The notes under the pieces: generated by a model | The model's database searches: none | What the model was told of the DNA's origin: nothing | Seen by the model: only the letters and a program-made list of their open reading frames with translations | Part shown: positions 33,684-41,619 of the stretch, piece by piece | Layout: every line of letters begins with the position of its first letter | How positions within the stretch are numbered: the stretch's first letter is position 1 | Made by a program: the position numbers and the translations under genes | Assembly: GCA_050251035.1 (NCBI GenBank) | Contig: JBFWNN010000022.1 | Coordinates: 14,294 to 78,293 of the forward strand | From: Taklimakanibacter sp050251035 | GTDB lineage: Bacteria > Pseudomonadota > Alphaproteobacteria > Rhizobiales > Aestuariivirgaceae | Direction of reading: 5' to 3' | Length of the DNA: 64,000 nt

Positions 33684-34673
33684 TTAGTGTTTAGCGCGTG
33701 ATCGGACGGAAAACCGGGGCCACTTTTCCTGATCACGCGCTAAGGGATGGTGGGTCTCGACCGCCGCCCGGAGCCTGTCGCTCTGGACATGCGTATAAAT
33801 CTGCGTCGTCGCGATGTCGGCATGGCCCAGCATCTGCTGGACCGCCCGGAGATCGGCCCCGCCGGCCAGGAGGTGGCTGGCGAAGGCGTGCCTCAGCACA
33901 TGGGGCGAGATCCGGTCCGCGGCGAGCCCCGCCTCGGCCGCCAGGGCCTTGAGCTCGAGGGCGAAATGCTGGCGGGTCAGGTGCCCCTCCTCGCCATGCG
34001 ACGGGAAGAGCCAGGGCCCCTCTTCGCTTTCGCCCTTCAGGCCTGCGAGATAGGCCTTGACCGCTTCGCCCGCCTTGCGCGAGACGGGCACCAGCCTTTC
34101 GCGCCCGCCTTTGCCCTTGACCGTTATGAACTGCGCCGCCTTGGCCACGGCCTGCTTCTTCAGGGCGACGAGTTCCGACACCCTGAGGCCGCTGGCATAG
34201 AGGAGCTCCAAGAGGCAGCGCAACCGCAGGGCCTTGATCCGGGCCTTGCCCTCGAGCCGGCCGATCCTGGCCGCGGCGTGCTCGATCAGCCGGGTGACCT
34301 CCTCTTCCGTCATCACCTTGGGCAAGGGGCGGCGAAGCCTTGGCGCATCGACCGCCGTCGCCGGGTTGTCCTTAACCATGCCCTCGCCGTAGAGGAAATT
34401 GTGGAACTGCCGCACCGCCGAGAGCCTGCGGGCGGCGCTTGCGGCCTTGAGGCCCCGGTCGGCGAGGCCGGCGAGATAGTTCCTTATATGTTCCGGATTC
34501 GCCTGTCTGAGGCCCGCGCCCTGGGCTTTGAGGAAACCGGCATAATCCGAAAGATCGCGTTCGTAGGCGGCGAGCGTGTTGCGTGCCGCTCCGCGTTCGG
34601 CGCTCATCATTTCGAGAAAACGTTCGATCAGCCGGCTGTCCCGGCCTCGGTCACTGCTGTCTGAGTCTCTCAT
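33684..34673 (-). CDS. xerD: tyrosine recombinase XerD/XerC
   Basis: Site-specific recombinase of 329 residues from the ATG at 34673. The core-binding domain covers the first 110 residues; the catalytic domain shows Arg in SGLRVSELV, Lys in KGKGGRERLVP, HxxR in HVLRHAFASHLL, His in MLGHADIATTQ and the Tyr nucleophile in IYTHV. With its partner it resolves chromosome dimers at dif. Position next to accA favours the XerD assignment. The last 15 or so residues (after ETHHPLA) are encoded by a palindromic repeat and have no family counterpart. Confidence 0.93.
   Translation of the reverse strand: MRDSDSSDRGRDSRLIERFLEMMSAERGAARNTLAAYERDLSDYAGFLKAQGAGLRQANPEHIRNYLAGLADRGLKAASAARRLSAVRQFHNFLYGEGMVKDNPATAVDAPRLRRPLPKVMTEEEVTRLIEHAAARIGRLEGKARIKALRLRCLLELLYASGLRVSELVALKKQAVAKAAQFITVKGKGGRERLVPVSRKAGEAVKAYLAGLKGESEEGPWLFPSHGEEGHLTRQHFALELKALAAEAGLAADRISPHVLRHAFASHLLAGGADLRAVQQMLGHADIATTQIYTHVQSDRLRAAVETHHPLARDQEKWPRFSVRSRAKH
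33691..33743. repeat. interspersed palindromic repeat, copy 2, overlapping the xer 3' end
   Basis: A 53-base element with perfect 13-base arms TTAGCGCGTGATC/GATCACGCGCTAA enclosing the same GGAAAA...TTTTCC core as the elements at 4198 and 52945, in opposite orientation. It lies inside the end of the xer reading frame, which continues through it to a TAA at 33684. Confidence 0.9.
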
Positions 34674-34794
34674 GCGGCAAGGGCCTGACGATCTGGGTCT
34701 GTTCCGGGGGATAGTTGGCAAGCGCCCACACCGCCCCATAGACAGCCCCAGCCAAGCACGCGATGATTAACAGAAAGCGAACGGTATCAGGCAC
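34651..34794 (-). CDS. 47-residue single-pass membrane protein
   Basis: Short gene starting with GTG at 34794 behind a strong GAGGAAGGA. It encodes one hydrophobic helix (VRFLLIIACLAGAVYGAVWA) and a short cytoplasmic or periplasmic tail ALANYPPEQTQIVRPLPHER. A small protein with this wording next to xerD and aroK is common in Hyphomicrobiales, which supports it being real. It overlaps the xer start by 23 bases. Function unknown. Confidence 0.75.
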   Translation of the reverse strand: MPDTVRFLLIIACLAGAVYGAVWALANYPPEQTQIVRPLPHERLRQQ

Positions 34795-34961
34795 GCCACG
34801 TCCTTCCTCACCCGGCAGCTCTTTTGCCCGATTGCTCGACGATCGCCAAGAGATTCGGGCACCCCACAATCCCACGGCGGCGACAAAATTTGGTGAAAGT
34901 CCAAAACAATTCTCTGGCTGTGGAGCTTGGCGTGCCAATGCGGTAGCTTGGCCTCATCTAA

Positions 34962-35483
34962 ATGATTACCCGCCACCACATGTTCGAGCCGCTCCTCGAG
35001 GCGCTGCCCGGCTTCCGCCCGACCTGGCAGGCCTTTGTCGACGAGTGGACGGACAATCCCCACAACCGGGGCGCTGGGCCTGGGGACCTGCCGAGCTACC
35101 TCCTCATCGGCGATCTGGCGCGCCATCTCGCCGATCTGCTCCAGGCGGGACAAGATGACGACGTTGCGCGCGCCCTGGCGGTCGCCGAGCGCTGGCTCAT
35201 GGAGGGTGACGCCTATGTGAAGGAGGCCGCGACCGTGGGCCTCATCGAGGACCTCCAGAATATCGCGCAGCGCCGCGGCATTGCCGAGGACCGCTTCACC
35301 GCGCTGCTGGGCCCCGAGGGCCGGCACTGGTGGGACAAGGTCAACCGGTTCTGGAGCAAGGGCGAACACCTCGTCGACGACCGCCAAATGTCGCCATCCG
35401 CCCGGGCCATGTGGAAAGTGGACCAGATGTTCAATCTCGCACGCTGGCGGGCGCGCAAGTCCGGCAGCGGCGACAACGGCTGA
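34962..35483 (+). CDS. uncharacterised helical protein (DUF7674-like)
   Basis: A 173-residue soluble protein, mostly helical, with EAATVGLIEDLQNIA in the middle and a WWDKVNRFWSKGEH segment. The first half resembles the domain found in DUF7674 proteins, but I am not certain of the family name. No catalytic motif is seen. An ATG at 34980 could also serve as start. It is divergent from the small membrane protein gene and 120 bases ahead of aroK. Confidence 0.7.
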   Translation: MITRHHMFEPLLEALPGFRPTWQAFVDEWTDNPHNRGAGPGDLPSYLLIGDLARHLADLLQAGQDDDVARALAVAERWLMEGDAYVKEAATVGLIEDLQNIAQRRGIAEDRFTALLGPEGRHWWDKVNRFWSKGEHLVDDRQMSPSARAMWKVDQMFNLARWRARKSGSGDNG

Positions 35484-35517
35484 CCCGGATTTCTCACAGC
35501 TCGAATTGATCTGCTTC

Positions 35518-35539
35518 GGGGGGTTTTGGGGTTGTTGGG
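35518..35539 (+). other. G-rich tract upstream of aroK
   Basis: GGGGGG, GGGG and GGG runs separated by short T-rich spacers stand out in the 120-base leader between 35484 and 35603. The run composition would allow a G-quadruplex-like fold on the coding strand or RNA. TTTTAAT downstream might be part of an aroK promoter. Function not established. Confidence 0.35.
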
Positions 35540-35603
35540 TTTGTGATTGTCCTTTTAATGCGCTAGGCCATGGCGAGAACCGTTGCATGCAAGACTCCGA
35601 CAG

Positions 35604-36197
35604 ATGGCCCGCCGCTCGCTCAGCAAGGATACTTCCGCCGTCCGCCAGCGCCTCGACGGCCATGCGATCGTGCTCGTCGGCCTCATGGGCGCCGGCAAGA
35701 CGACGGTGGGCCGGAGGCTGGCCGAGAAGCTCGGACTCGCTTTCGTCGATGCCGATCATGAGATCGAGCTTGCCGCCGGCCAGACCATCCCGGAGATCTT
35801 CGCCAAGCATGGCGAGGCCTATTTCCGCGACGGCGAGCGCAAGGTGATCGCCCGCCTCCTGGAAAATGGCGCCCAGGTGCTGGCGACCGGCGGCGGCGCC
35901 TATATGAATGCCGACACGCGCGCGACCATTCGCCGCCACGGCATCGCCATCTGGCTCAGGGCCGATTTCGATCTCCTGATGCGCCGGGTGCGGCGGCGCT
36001 CCAACCGCCCGCTTCTGCAGAATGCCGATCCGGAAGCGGTGATGCGCAAGCTGATCGAGGAGCGCTATCCGACCTATGCCGAGGCCGACCTCACCGTCGA
36101 CAGCCGCGACGTCGCCCATACTTCCATCGTCAACACCATCATCAGGACCCTGGCCCGCTGGCCGGGCTGGGACCGTCTGAACCATGTCGCAAGCTGA
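35604..36197 (+). CDS. aroK: shikimate kinase
   Basis: Shikimate kinase of 197 residues from the ATG at 35604 (a TTG at 35583 is possible). Walker A is LMGAGKTTVGRRLA, the shikimate-binding Asp is in FVDADHEIE, GGGAYM is the conserved glycine segment, and the lid has RRSNRPLL. It phosphorylates shikimate in aromatic amino-acid synthesis. It overlaps aroB by 14 bases. Confidence 0.95.
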   Translation: MARRSLSKDTSAVRQRLDGHAIVLVGLMGAGKTTVGRRLAEKLGLAFVDADHEIELAAGQTIPEIFAKHGEAYFRDGERKVIARLLENGAQVLATGGGAYMNADTRATIRRHGIAIWLRADFDLLMRRVRRRSNRPLLQNADPEAVMRKLIEERYPTYAEADLTVDSRDVAHTSIVNTIIRTLARWPGWDRLNHVAS

Positions 36198-37320
36198 TCT
36201 CTCCGCCGCCAATGCCACCGTCGCCGTCGATCTGGGCGCGCGCAGCTACGCGATCGCGATCGGCGAGGGCCTCCTCAAGGAGGCGGGAGCGCGCCTCAGG
36301 CCGCTGTTCAAGCGCCCGCTCACCGCCATCGTCACCGACGGCAATGTCGCCGCGCTGCATCTCGCGACCTTGCGCGCGAGCCTCGCCGCGGCCGGCATCG
36401 AGTCCACCACCATCGTCCTGCCGGCGGGCGAGGCGACCAAGAGCTACCGCCATCTCGCCGAGACCTGCGACGGTCTTCTCGCCGCCGGCATCGAGCGCCG
36501 CGACATGGTCATAGCGCTGGGCGGCGGCGTCATCGGCGATCTCGCCGGCTTCGCCGCGGCCGTGCTCAGGCGCGGCGTCGACTTCATCCAGATCCCGACC
36601 ACGCTCCTGGCGCAGGTCGATTCCTCCGTCGGCGGCAAGACCGGCATCAATTCGCCGCACGGCAAGAACCTCATCGGCGCGTTCCACCAGCCGCGTGCCG
36701 TCCTCATCGACATCGCCCTTCTCGACACGCTGCCCGGCCGCGAGCTGGCGGCGGGCTATGCCGAGGTCGCGAAATACGGCCTCCTCGGCGATGCCGGTTT
36801 CTTCGCCTGGCTCGAGGCCCATGCCGGATCGATCTTCGCGGGCGACGCGCAGGCCCGCGTCAAGGCCATCACCCGAAGCTGCGAGATGAAGGCCCGGATC
36901 GTCGCCGAGGACGAGACCGAGACCGGCGTGCGCGCGCTCCTCAATCTCGGTCACACGTTCGGCCATGCGCTCGAGGCCGCGACCGGCTATTCTCAGCGCC
37001 TCCTCCATGGCGAGGCGGTGGCGATCGGCATGGCGCAGGCCTTCCGCTTCTCGCACAAGCTCGGTCTCGTGGCCGAGGCTGATGCGGCGCGGGTCGAGAC
37101 GCATCTGCGGCAGGTCGGGCTGCCGACGCGGCTCGCCGACATTGCCGGCAACCTGCCCGAGCCGCGCAAGCTCATCGAGATCATGCGCCAGGACAAGAAG
37201 GCGGTGGCCGGCAAGCTCACCTTCATCCTCACGCGCGGCATCGGCCAGGCCTTCATCGCCCGCGACGTCGAGGAGAAGGCGGTGCACGAATTCCTGGCGG
37301 AGGAGCAGGTCCCGGCATGA
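36184..37320 (+). CDS. aroB: 3-dehydroquinate synthase
   Basis: AroB of 378 residues, forming 3-dehydroquinate from DAHP with NAD and a divalent metal. The NAD-binding GGGVIGDLAGFAAA and the metal-site region NLGHTFGHALEAATGY are intact. It overlaps aroK by 14 bases and the corC-like gene by four bases (ATGA), so the three are coupled. Confidence 0.97.
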   Translation: MSQADLSAANATVAVDLGARSYAIAIGEGLLKEAGARLRPLFKRPLTAIVTDGNVAALHLATLRASLAAAGIESTTIVLPAGEATKSYRHLAETCDGLLAAGIERRDMVIALGGGVIGDLAGFAAAVLRRGVDFIQIPTTLLAQVDSSVGGKTGINSPHGKNLIGAFHQPRAVLIDIALLDTLPGRELAAGYAEVAKYGLLGDAGFFAWLEAHAGSIFAGDAQARVKAITRSCEMKARIVAEDETETGVRALLNLGHTFGHALEAATGYSQRLLHGEAVAIGMAQAFRFSHKLGLVAEADAARVETHLRQVGLPTRLADIAGNLPEPRKLIEIMRQDKKAVAGKLTFILTRGIGQAFIARDVEEKAVHEFLAEEQVPA

Positions 37321-38180
37321 CGGCGCTCATTCGGGGATTGCGGCGACTCCTCGAACGGCTTGGCCTGGTCAGGCCGCAGACCGCGCAGGAGGAATTGCGC
37401 GGCGCCATCGACCTCCATCACAAGGAAGGCGCCTTCGTCAAGAAGGACCGCGACATGCTGGGCGGCATCCTCGATCTCTCCGAGCTCGAGGTATTCGACG
37501 TCATGGTCCACCGCACCAAGATGACGACGGTCGATGCGGAGATGAGGCAGGAAGTGATCATCAGGGAAGTCCTGCATAGTGGCCACAGCCGCGTGCCGGT
37601 GTGGAAGGACAGGCCCGACAACATCATCGGCACCCTGCATGTGAAGGATCTGTTCGCATCCCTCCTCGAGCATGACGGCGAGGCCGGCAAGATCGACATC
37701 GAAGCCATCGTCAACCCGCCCTGGTTCGTCCCCGATACGCGCCGTCTGTCGGATCAGCTTGCCGCGTTCTTGCGGCGCAAGAATCATTTCGCGCTGGTTG
37801 TCGACGAATATGGCGAGGTGATGGGCCTCGTCACTCTCGAGGACGTGCTCGAGGAGATCGTCGGCGACATTTCCGACGAGCATGATCCCGAGCGTCCGCG
37901 CATCCGCAGGCAGAAGGACGGCTCGGTGCTGATCGACGGTGCGGTGCCGATCCGCGATGTCAATCGCACCCTCGACTGGCGCCTGCCCGACGACGAGGTG
38001 ACGACGGTCGCCGGACTCGTGATCCATGAGGCGCGCATGATCCCCGATACCGGCCAGGCCTTCACCTTCCACGGCTTCCGCTTCGAGGTCCTGCGCAAGC
38101 GCCGCCACCAGATCACCACCTTGCGGGTGGTGCCGGCGGAAAGAATCATGTCCTCGTCCATCGCAGAGGGGAGAGGGTGA
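37317..38180 (+). CDS. CorC/HlyC family CBS-domain protein lacking DUF21
   Basis: A 287-residue protein with two CBS domains (about 55-185, including VMVHRTKMTTVD and FALVVDEYGEVMGLVTLED) and a C-terminal CorC_HlyC domain (about 200-275). Many alphaproteobacterial relatives at this locus carry an N-terminal membrane DUF21 domain; here the gene begins in the linker (ALIRGLRRLLERLGL), like the soluble 292-residue CorC of E. coli. Linked to Mg/Co efflux or membrane integrity. It overlaps aroB by ATGA. Confidence 0.9.
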   Translation: MTALIRGLRRLLERLGLVRPQTAQEELRGAIDLHHKEGAFVKKDRDMLGGILDLSELEVFDVMVHRTKMTTVDAEMRQEVIIREVLHSGHSRVPVWKDRPDNIIGTLHVKDLFASLLEHDGEAGKIDIEAIVNPPWFVPDTRRLSDQLAAFLRRKNHFALVVDEYGEVMGLVTLEDVLEEIVGDISDEHDPERPRIRRQKDGSVLIDGAVPIRDVNRTLDWRLPDDEVTTVAGLVIHEARMIPDTGQAFTFHGFRFEVLRKRRHQITTLRVVPAERIMSSSIAEGRG

Positions 38181-38228
38181 GATCATTGCCTTCAAATAAC
38201 CGCCTTCCGGTCTATCCTCACGTCAGCG

Positions 38229-39347
38229 ATGAAAGACACGGCCGCATATGACCTGGTGATCGTGGGGGCGAGCTTTGCCGGGCTGGTTTGCGCCCGGGCG
38301 GCCGCCATCAGGGGCTTGCGCACGCTCGTGCTGGACGCCAAGCGCGATCCGGGTGCCCGCATCTCGACCACCGGCATCCTGGTCAAGGAAGCGGCCGAGG
38401 AGATCGACCTGCCGCCCGACCTGACGCGCACCGTGCATGGCGTCAGGCTCTATTCGCCGTCGCTGCGCTCCGTCGATCTCTTCGCGCCGGGCTATTATTT
38501 CCTCACCAGCAACACCGCCGATCTGTTGCGCTGGCTGGCGCGCGAAGCCGAGACCGCGGGCGCCCATGTCCGCTGCTCGGTGAAGCTCAGCCATGCGGTG
38601 CGCCAGGGCGACATGATCTTCCTGCCGCAGCTCGGCGTCAGGACGCGCTATCTGGTCGGCGCCGACGGCGCGCGCTCGACCGTCGCCCGCCTCTTCGACC
38701 TCGGCCGCAACAGCCGTTTCCTCACCGGCCTCGAAGTGGAATATCCGCAGTTGCCCGGAGCCGATCCCGATTACCTGCACTGCTTCCTCGATTCCCGCCT
38801 GGCGCCGGGCTATCTCGCTTGGGTGGCCCCGGCGCCCGGCTTCTTCCAGGTCGGCCTCGCCACCACGCAAGGCGCCAAGCCCGATCTCAGGGCCTTCCTC
38901 GCCCATACCGAGCGGCTCTTCGGCTTCTCGAAATTCGCGGTGAAGGAGCGCCGCAGCGGCCGCATCCCCTGCGGCGGGCCCGTCCATCCTTTTGCCGCGC
39001 CGCGGGTCCTTCTCATCGGCGATGCCGCGGGCCACGTCTCGCCCTTGACCGGCGGCGGCATCAGGCTGGCCTTCCGTTATGGCCGGCGCGCGGCGCAGCT
39101 CATCGCCGACCACCTGACCCGCCACGGACCGCCGCCGGAGCTCGTGCTCGCAAGCGAGATCCCGGCCATGCGCCGGAAACTTCTCCTGCGCCGCGTCATG
39201 GATGGAGCGCCGCCCAACTGGCTCTACAACCTGGCGATCGGCACGCCGATGATGAACTGGTTCGCCTGCAAGGTCTATTTCCACCGCCGCGCCCAGCCCG
39301 GCGACAGCCTCGAGGCCTTCGAGCAGCGTGTCAAAAGTAGTATCTGA
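38229..39347 (+). CDS. FAD-dependent oxidoreductase, geranylgeranyl-reductase-like
   Basis: A 372-residue flavoprotein. The FAD Rossmann motif LVIVGASFAGLVCARAA is at the N-terminus, the ADGARST segment is near residue 145, and the second FAD motif is VLLIGDAAGHVSPLTGGGI. This is the group of geranylgeranyl reductases and tryptophan-halogenase-like monooxygenases. Lipid saturation or hydroxylation is plausible; substrate unknown. It stands alone, about 50 bases after the corC-like gene. Confidence 0.88.
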   Translation: MKDTAAYDLVIVGASFAGLVCARAAAIRGLRTLVLDAKRDPGARISTTGILVKEAAEEIDLPPDLTRTVHGVRLYSPSLRSVDLFAPGYYFLTSNTADLLRWLAREAETAGAHVRCSVKLSHAVRQGDMIFLPQLGVRTRYLVGADGARSTVARLFDLGRNSRFLTGLEVEYPQLPGADPDYLHCFLDSRLAPGYLAWVAPAPGFFQVGLATTQGAKPDLRAFLAHTERLFGFSKFAVKERRSGRIPCGGPVHPFAAPRVLLIGDAAGHVSPLTGGGIRLAFRYGRRAAQLIADHLTRHGPPPELVLASEIPAMRRKLLLRRVMDGAPPNWLYNLAIGTPMMNWFACKVYFHRRAQPGDSLEAFEQRVKSSI

Positions 39348-39442
39348 TGGCTGAGCCCAATTGCTTGCCTCCCGATTGGTTCAATTGGTACAGTTGACCC
39401 AGAAAGCCCGTTCAGAGGCGAGAATCGTGGAGGAACCCCATC

Positions 39443-39736
39443 ATGTGCCGGATATTCGCCGGACAGGATCCGGAACGTTACGCCTTCGAGACGCGCTCGG
39501 TGCGCATTTCGGGTTATCCGACGAGCGTCAGGCTCGAAGCGCGGTTCTGGCGGATCATCGAAGAGATCGCCCATGCGCAGGACATGACCGTCGGCAAGTT
39601 CCTGTCGCAGCTCCATGACGAGGCGCTCGAGATCCATGGCGAGGTGGGCAATTTCGCCTCGCTCTTGCGCTGCAGCTGCCTCGTCTATCTCGAGCAGGGC
39701 CTGAACTCGCCGGAACGGCGCCGCGCCGCCGGCTGA
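39443..39736 (+). CDS. ribbon-helix-helix domain protein
   Basis: A 97-residue protein with a GGAGGA ribosome site at 39430-39435. The core has the RHH_4-type layout: strand FETRSVRISGYPTSVRLE, then helices FWRIIEEIAHAQDMTVGKFL and LHDEALEIHG. Likely a small DNA-binding regulator; target unknown. No toxin partner is adjacent. Converges with the VOC gene at 39752. Confidence 0.85.
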   Translation: MCRIFAGQDPERYAFETRSVRISGYPTSVRLEARFWRIIEEIAHAQDMTVGKFLSQLHDEALEIHGEVGNFASLLRCSCLVYLEQGLNSPERRRAAG

Positions 39737-39751
39737 GCCGCAAAGACGCCA

Positions 39752-40105
39752 TTACGAACGGTGTGAGAGCACGTTGACCAGCTTCCCCGCCGGATCGTGG
39801 ATGAAGAAGCGTCTGACGCCCCACGGCTCGTCGGTCAGCTCGTGGACCATCTTGCAGCCGGCCTTCCTCGCGCGGGCGTACACCTCGTCCACATCGTCGA
39901 CCTCGATCGAGAGGTCGGGCACCGGCGCGCCCGAGCCGCCCTCGCTCATGATGCTGATCTGCGGGACCTGCGTCTCGCCGGACTTGAGCGTGACGATCCA
40001 TCCGAGATCCATGACGGCGTCGAGACCGAAGAGTTCGGAATAGAACTTGCGGACCTCCGGGACGGAGTCCGCGGCGATATTCGCGACGACGCGCAGCACG
40101 GCCAT
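39752..40105 (-). CDS. VOC family (glyoxalase/bleomycin-resistance fold) protein
   Basis: A 117-residue vicinal-oxygen-chelate protein with a single set of paired beta-alpha-beta-beta-beta modules (VVANIAADSVPEVRKFYSEL ... RRFFIHDPAGKLVNVL). The C-terminal acid/His positions expected for a metal site are only partly clear. Substrate unknown. Divergent from the cytochrome c gene, with about 170 bases between the starts. Confidence 0.88.
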   Translation of the reverse strand: MAVLRVVANIAADSVPEVRKFYSELFGLDAVMDLGWIVTLKSGETQVPQISIMSEGGSGAPVPDLSIEVDDVDEVYARARKAGCKMVHELTDEPWGVRRFFIHDPAGKLVNVLSHRS

Positions 40106-40277
40106 CCCGCCACCTCTTCACTCGGGCAAAGCCGGTCGATGATGAGCGTCCGCGGCCTGCGGCACAAGACGCCTGACGACGGGGCCTTCGCGCTCGGGCT
40201 TCCGCCGGGGATGAAATTTTTCGATGTAGTAGGGTGATATTACCCGCTTCCCGCCATTCGTGCCTAGATTGGGCGGA

Positions 40278-40646
40278 ATGAACCGCCTGGGCGTCACGAT
40301 GAGCGCACTTGCCTTGACCTTTGCCGGCGCCGCGTCTGCCGCGGCCGAGGATGGTGCTGCTCTTTTCGTCAAGAACTGCCAGACCTGCCATATCATCGCC
40401 AGAGAGGGACCGAAGCGCATGGGCCCGCCGCTCTGGGGTGTCTTCGGCCGCGCGGCGGGCGCCGTCGAAGGCTTCCCCTATTCCGCCGGGCTCAAGGCCT
40501 CTGGGCTGGTCTGGACGCGCGAGACGCTCGACCAATGGCTCACCTTCCCCAAGAAAATGGTGCGCGACACCACCATGGTCTATCGCCAGAACAACCCCGA
40601 GATCCGCAAGGTGCTCATCGACTACATCGCAACCCGGAAGGACTGA
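40278..40646 (+). CDS. monohaem cytochrome c
   Basis: A 122-residue periplasmic cytochrome from the ATG at 40278, with a signal peptide (GVTMSALALTFAGAASA). The haem site is CQTCH near residue 35 and the axial Met is in MVRDTTM or a nearby Met; GPPLWGVFGR is typical of class I cytochromes c. It probably accepts electrons from the GMC dehydrogenase at 41620-43191. Two bases separate it from the VOC gene. Confidence 0.92.
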   Translation: MNRLGVTMSALALTFAGAASAAAEDGAALFVKNCQTCHIIAREGPKRMGPPLWGVFGRAAGAVEGFPYSAGLKASGLVWTRETLDQWLTFPKKMVRDTTMVYRQNNPEIRKVLIDYIATRKD

Positions 40647-40648
40647 AG

Positions 40649-41044
40649 ATGGCGAAGCCGATCCATATGATGATCCGGGTGATGGACGAAGCGAAGTCGG
40701 TCGCCTTCTATCATCGGGCCTTCGGCCTCGAGGTGCAGGACCGCTTCGACTTCGACGGCTTCACCCTCGTCTATCTCAAGAACGCCGAGAACGACTTCGA
40801 GGTCGAGCTCACCATCAATCACGGGCGCGGCGAGCCCTATACGCACGGCACCGGCTATGGCCATCTCGCCGTCTCGACCGACGATGTCGCGCGCGAGCAC
40901 CGGCGCGCGACCGATGCCGGACTCGCTCCGACGCCGGTCAAGGAATTCTTTCGCGACGGCGCTCTGCTCGCCAAGTTCTTTTTCCTGCAGGATCCCGACG
41001 GCTACAAGATCGAAGTCCTGCAGCGTCACGGCCGATACACCTGA
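40649..41044 (+). CDS. VOC family lactoylglutathione lyase-like protein
   Basis: A 131-residue glyoxalase-fold protein from the ATG at 40649. It opens HMMIRVMDEAKSVAFYHRAF and has ELTINHGRGEPYTHGTGYGH and FFLQDPDGYKIEVLQR, giving His/Glu metal ligands like those of GloA. It is inserted between the cytochrome and dehydrogenase subunit genes, two bases after the first and 35 bases before the second. It may detoxify or isomerise a product of the dehydrogenase (inference). Confidence 0.9.
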   Translation: MAKPIHMMIRVMDEAKSVAFYHRAFGLEVQDRFDFDGFTLVYLKNAENDFEVELTINHGRGEPYTHGTGYGHLAVSTDDVAREHRRATDAGLAPTPVKEFFRDGALLAKFFFLQDPDGYKIEVLQRHGRYT

Positions 41045-41079
41045 AAGGCGTTACCGGCCTCTTTATGGGAGGACATGCA

Positions 41080-41607
41080 ATGAGATTGATCGACAAGCGC
41101 GTGAAGGTCTCGCGACGCGACATGCTGCGCACCACGAGCGCCGTGGCCGCGGCGGCGGCGGTGATGCCGGTCGGCATGGCCAAGGCAGCCGCGCCGGCCG
41201 CACTCTCCAAGGAGAGTTTCGCCACTCTCGTCAAGATGGCGCGTGATATCTATCCGCACGACAAGATCGCCGACAAATATTATGCGGCGGTCATCGAAAG
41301 CCTCGACCAGGCGGCGAAAGACGACGCGGCGCTCAAGACCTTGCTCGAGGACGGCGTTACCCAGTTGGACAGGAAGGCGGCCGGCCTCAAGAACGGCGGC
41401 GGCTATGGCGCCATGTCTTCCGAAGATGAGCGCGTGGCGATCCTCAAGGAGATCGAGACGACGCCCTTCTTCCAGAAGGTGCGCGGCACCATGATCACCG
41501 GCCTCTACAACAACAAGGAGCTGTGGCCGCATTTCGGCTACGAGGGCGCCTCCGCCGACAAGGGCGGCTACATCAATCGCGGCTTCGACGACATCGACTG
41601 GCTGTGA
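41080..41607 (+). CDS. gluconate 2-dehydrogenase subunit 3 family protein
   Basis: A 175-residue Tat-exported small subunit. The start at 41080 has GGGAGGA upstream. Its N-terminus has a twin-arginine signal (VSRRDMLRTTSAVAAAAAVM). The mature protein is helical and matches the small subunit that assembles with GMC-type membrane dehydrogenases. It co-folds and is exported with the catalytic subunit 12 bases downstream, which has no signal of its own. Confidence 0.9.
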   Translation: MRLIDKRVKVSRRDMLRTTSAVAAAAAVMPVGMAKAAAPAALSKESFATLVKMARDIYPHDKIADKYYAAVIESLDQAAKDDAALKTLLEDGVTQLDRKAAGLKNGGGYGAMSSEDERVAILKEIETTPFFQKVRGTMITGLYNNKELWPHFGYEGASADKGGYINRGFDDIDWL

Positions 41608-41619
41608 GGAGGATCGATC

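Noticed and set aside
33684..34673. Xer recombinase as a mark of an integrated element
   Set aside because: It lies in the conserved accA-xer-aroK housekeeping order and has the features of a chromosomal XerC/D, so it is not evidence of an integrated island.
38288..39340. 350-codon plus-strand frame inside the FAD oxidoreductase gene
   Set aside because: Different frame of the same region; the 38229 frame has both FAD motifs.
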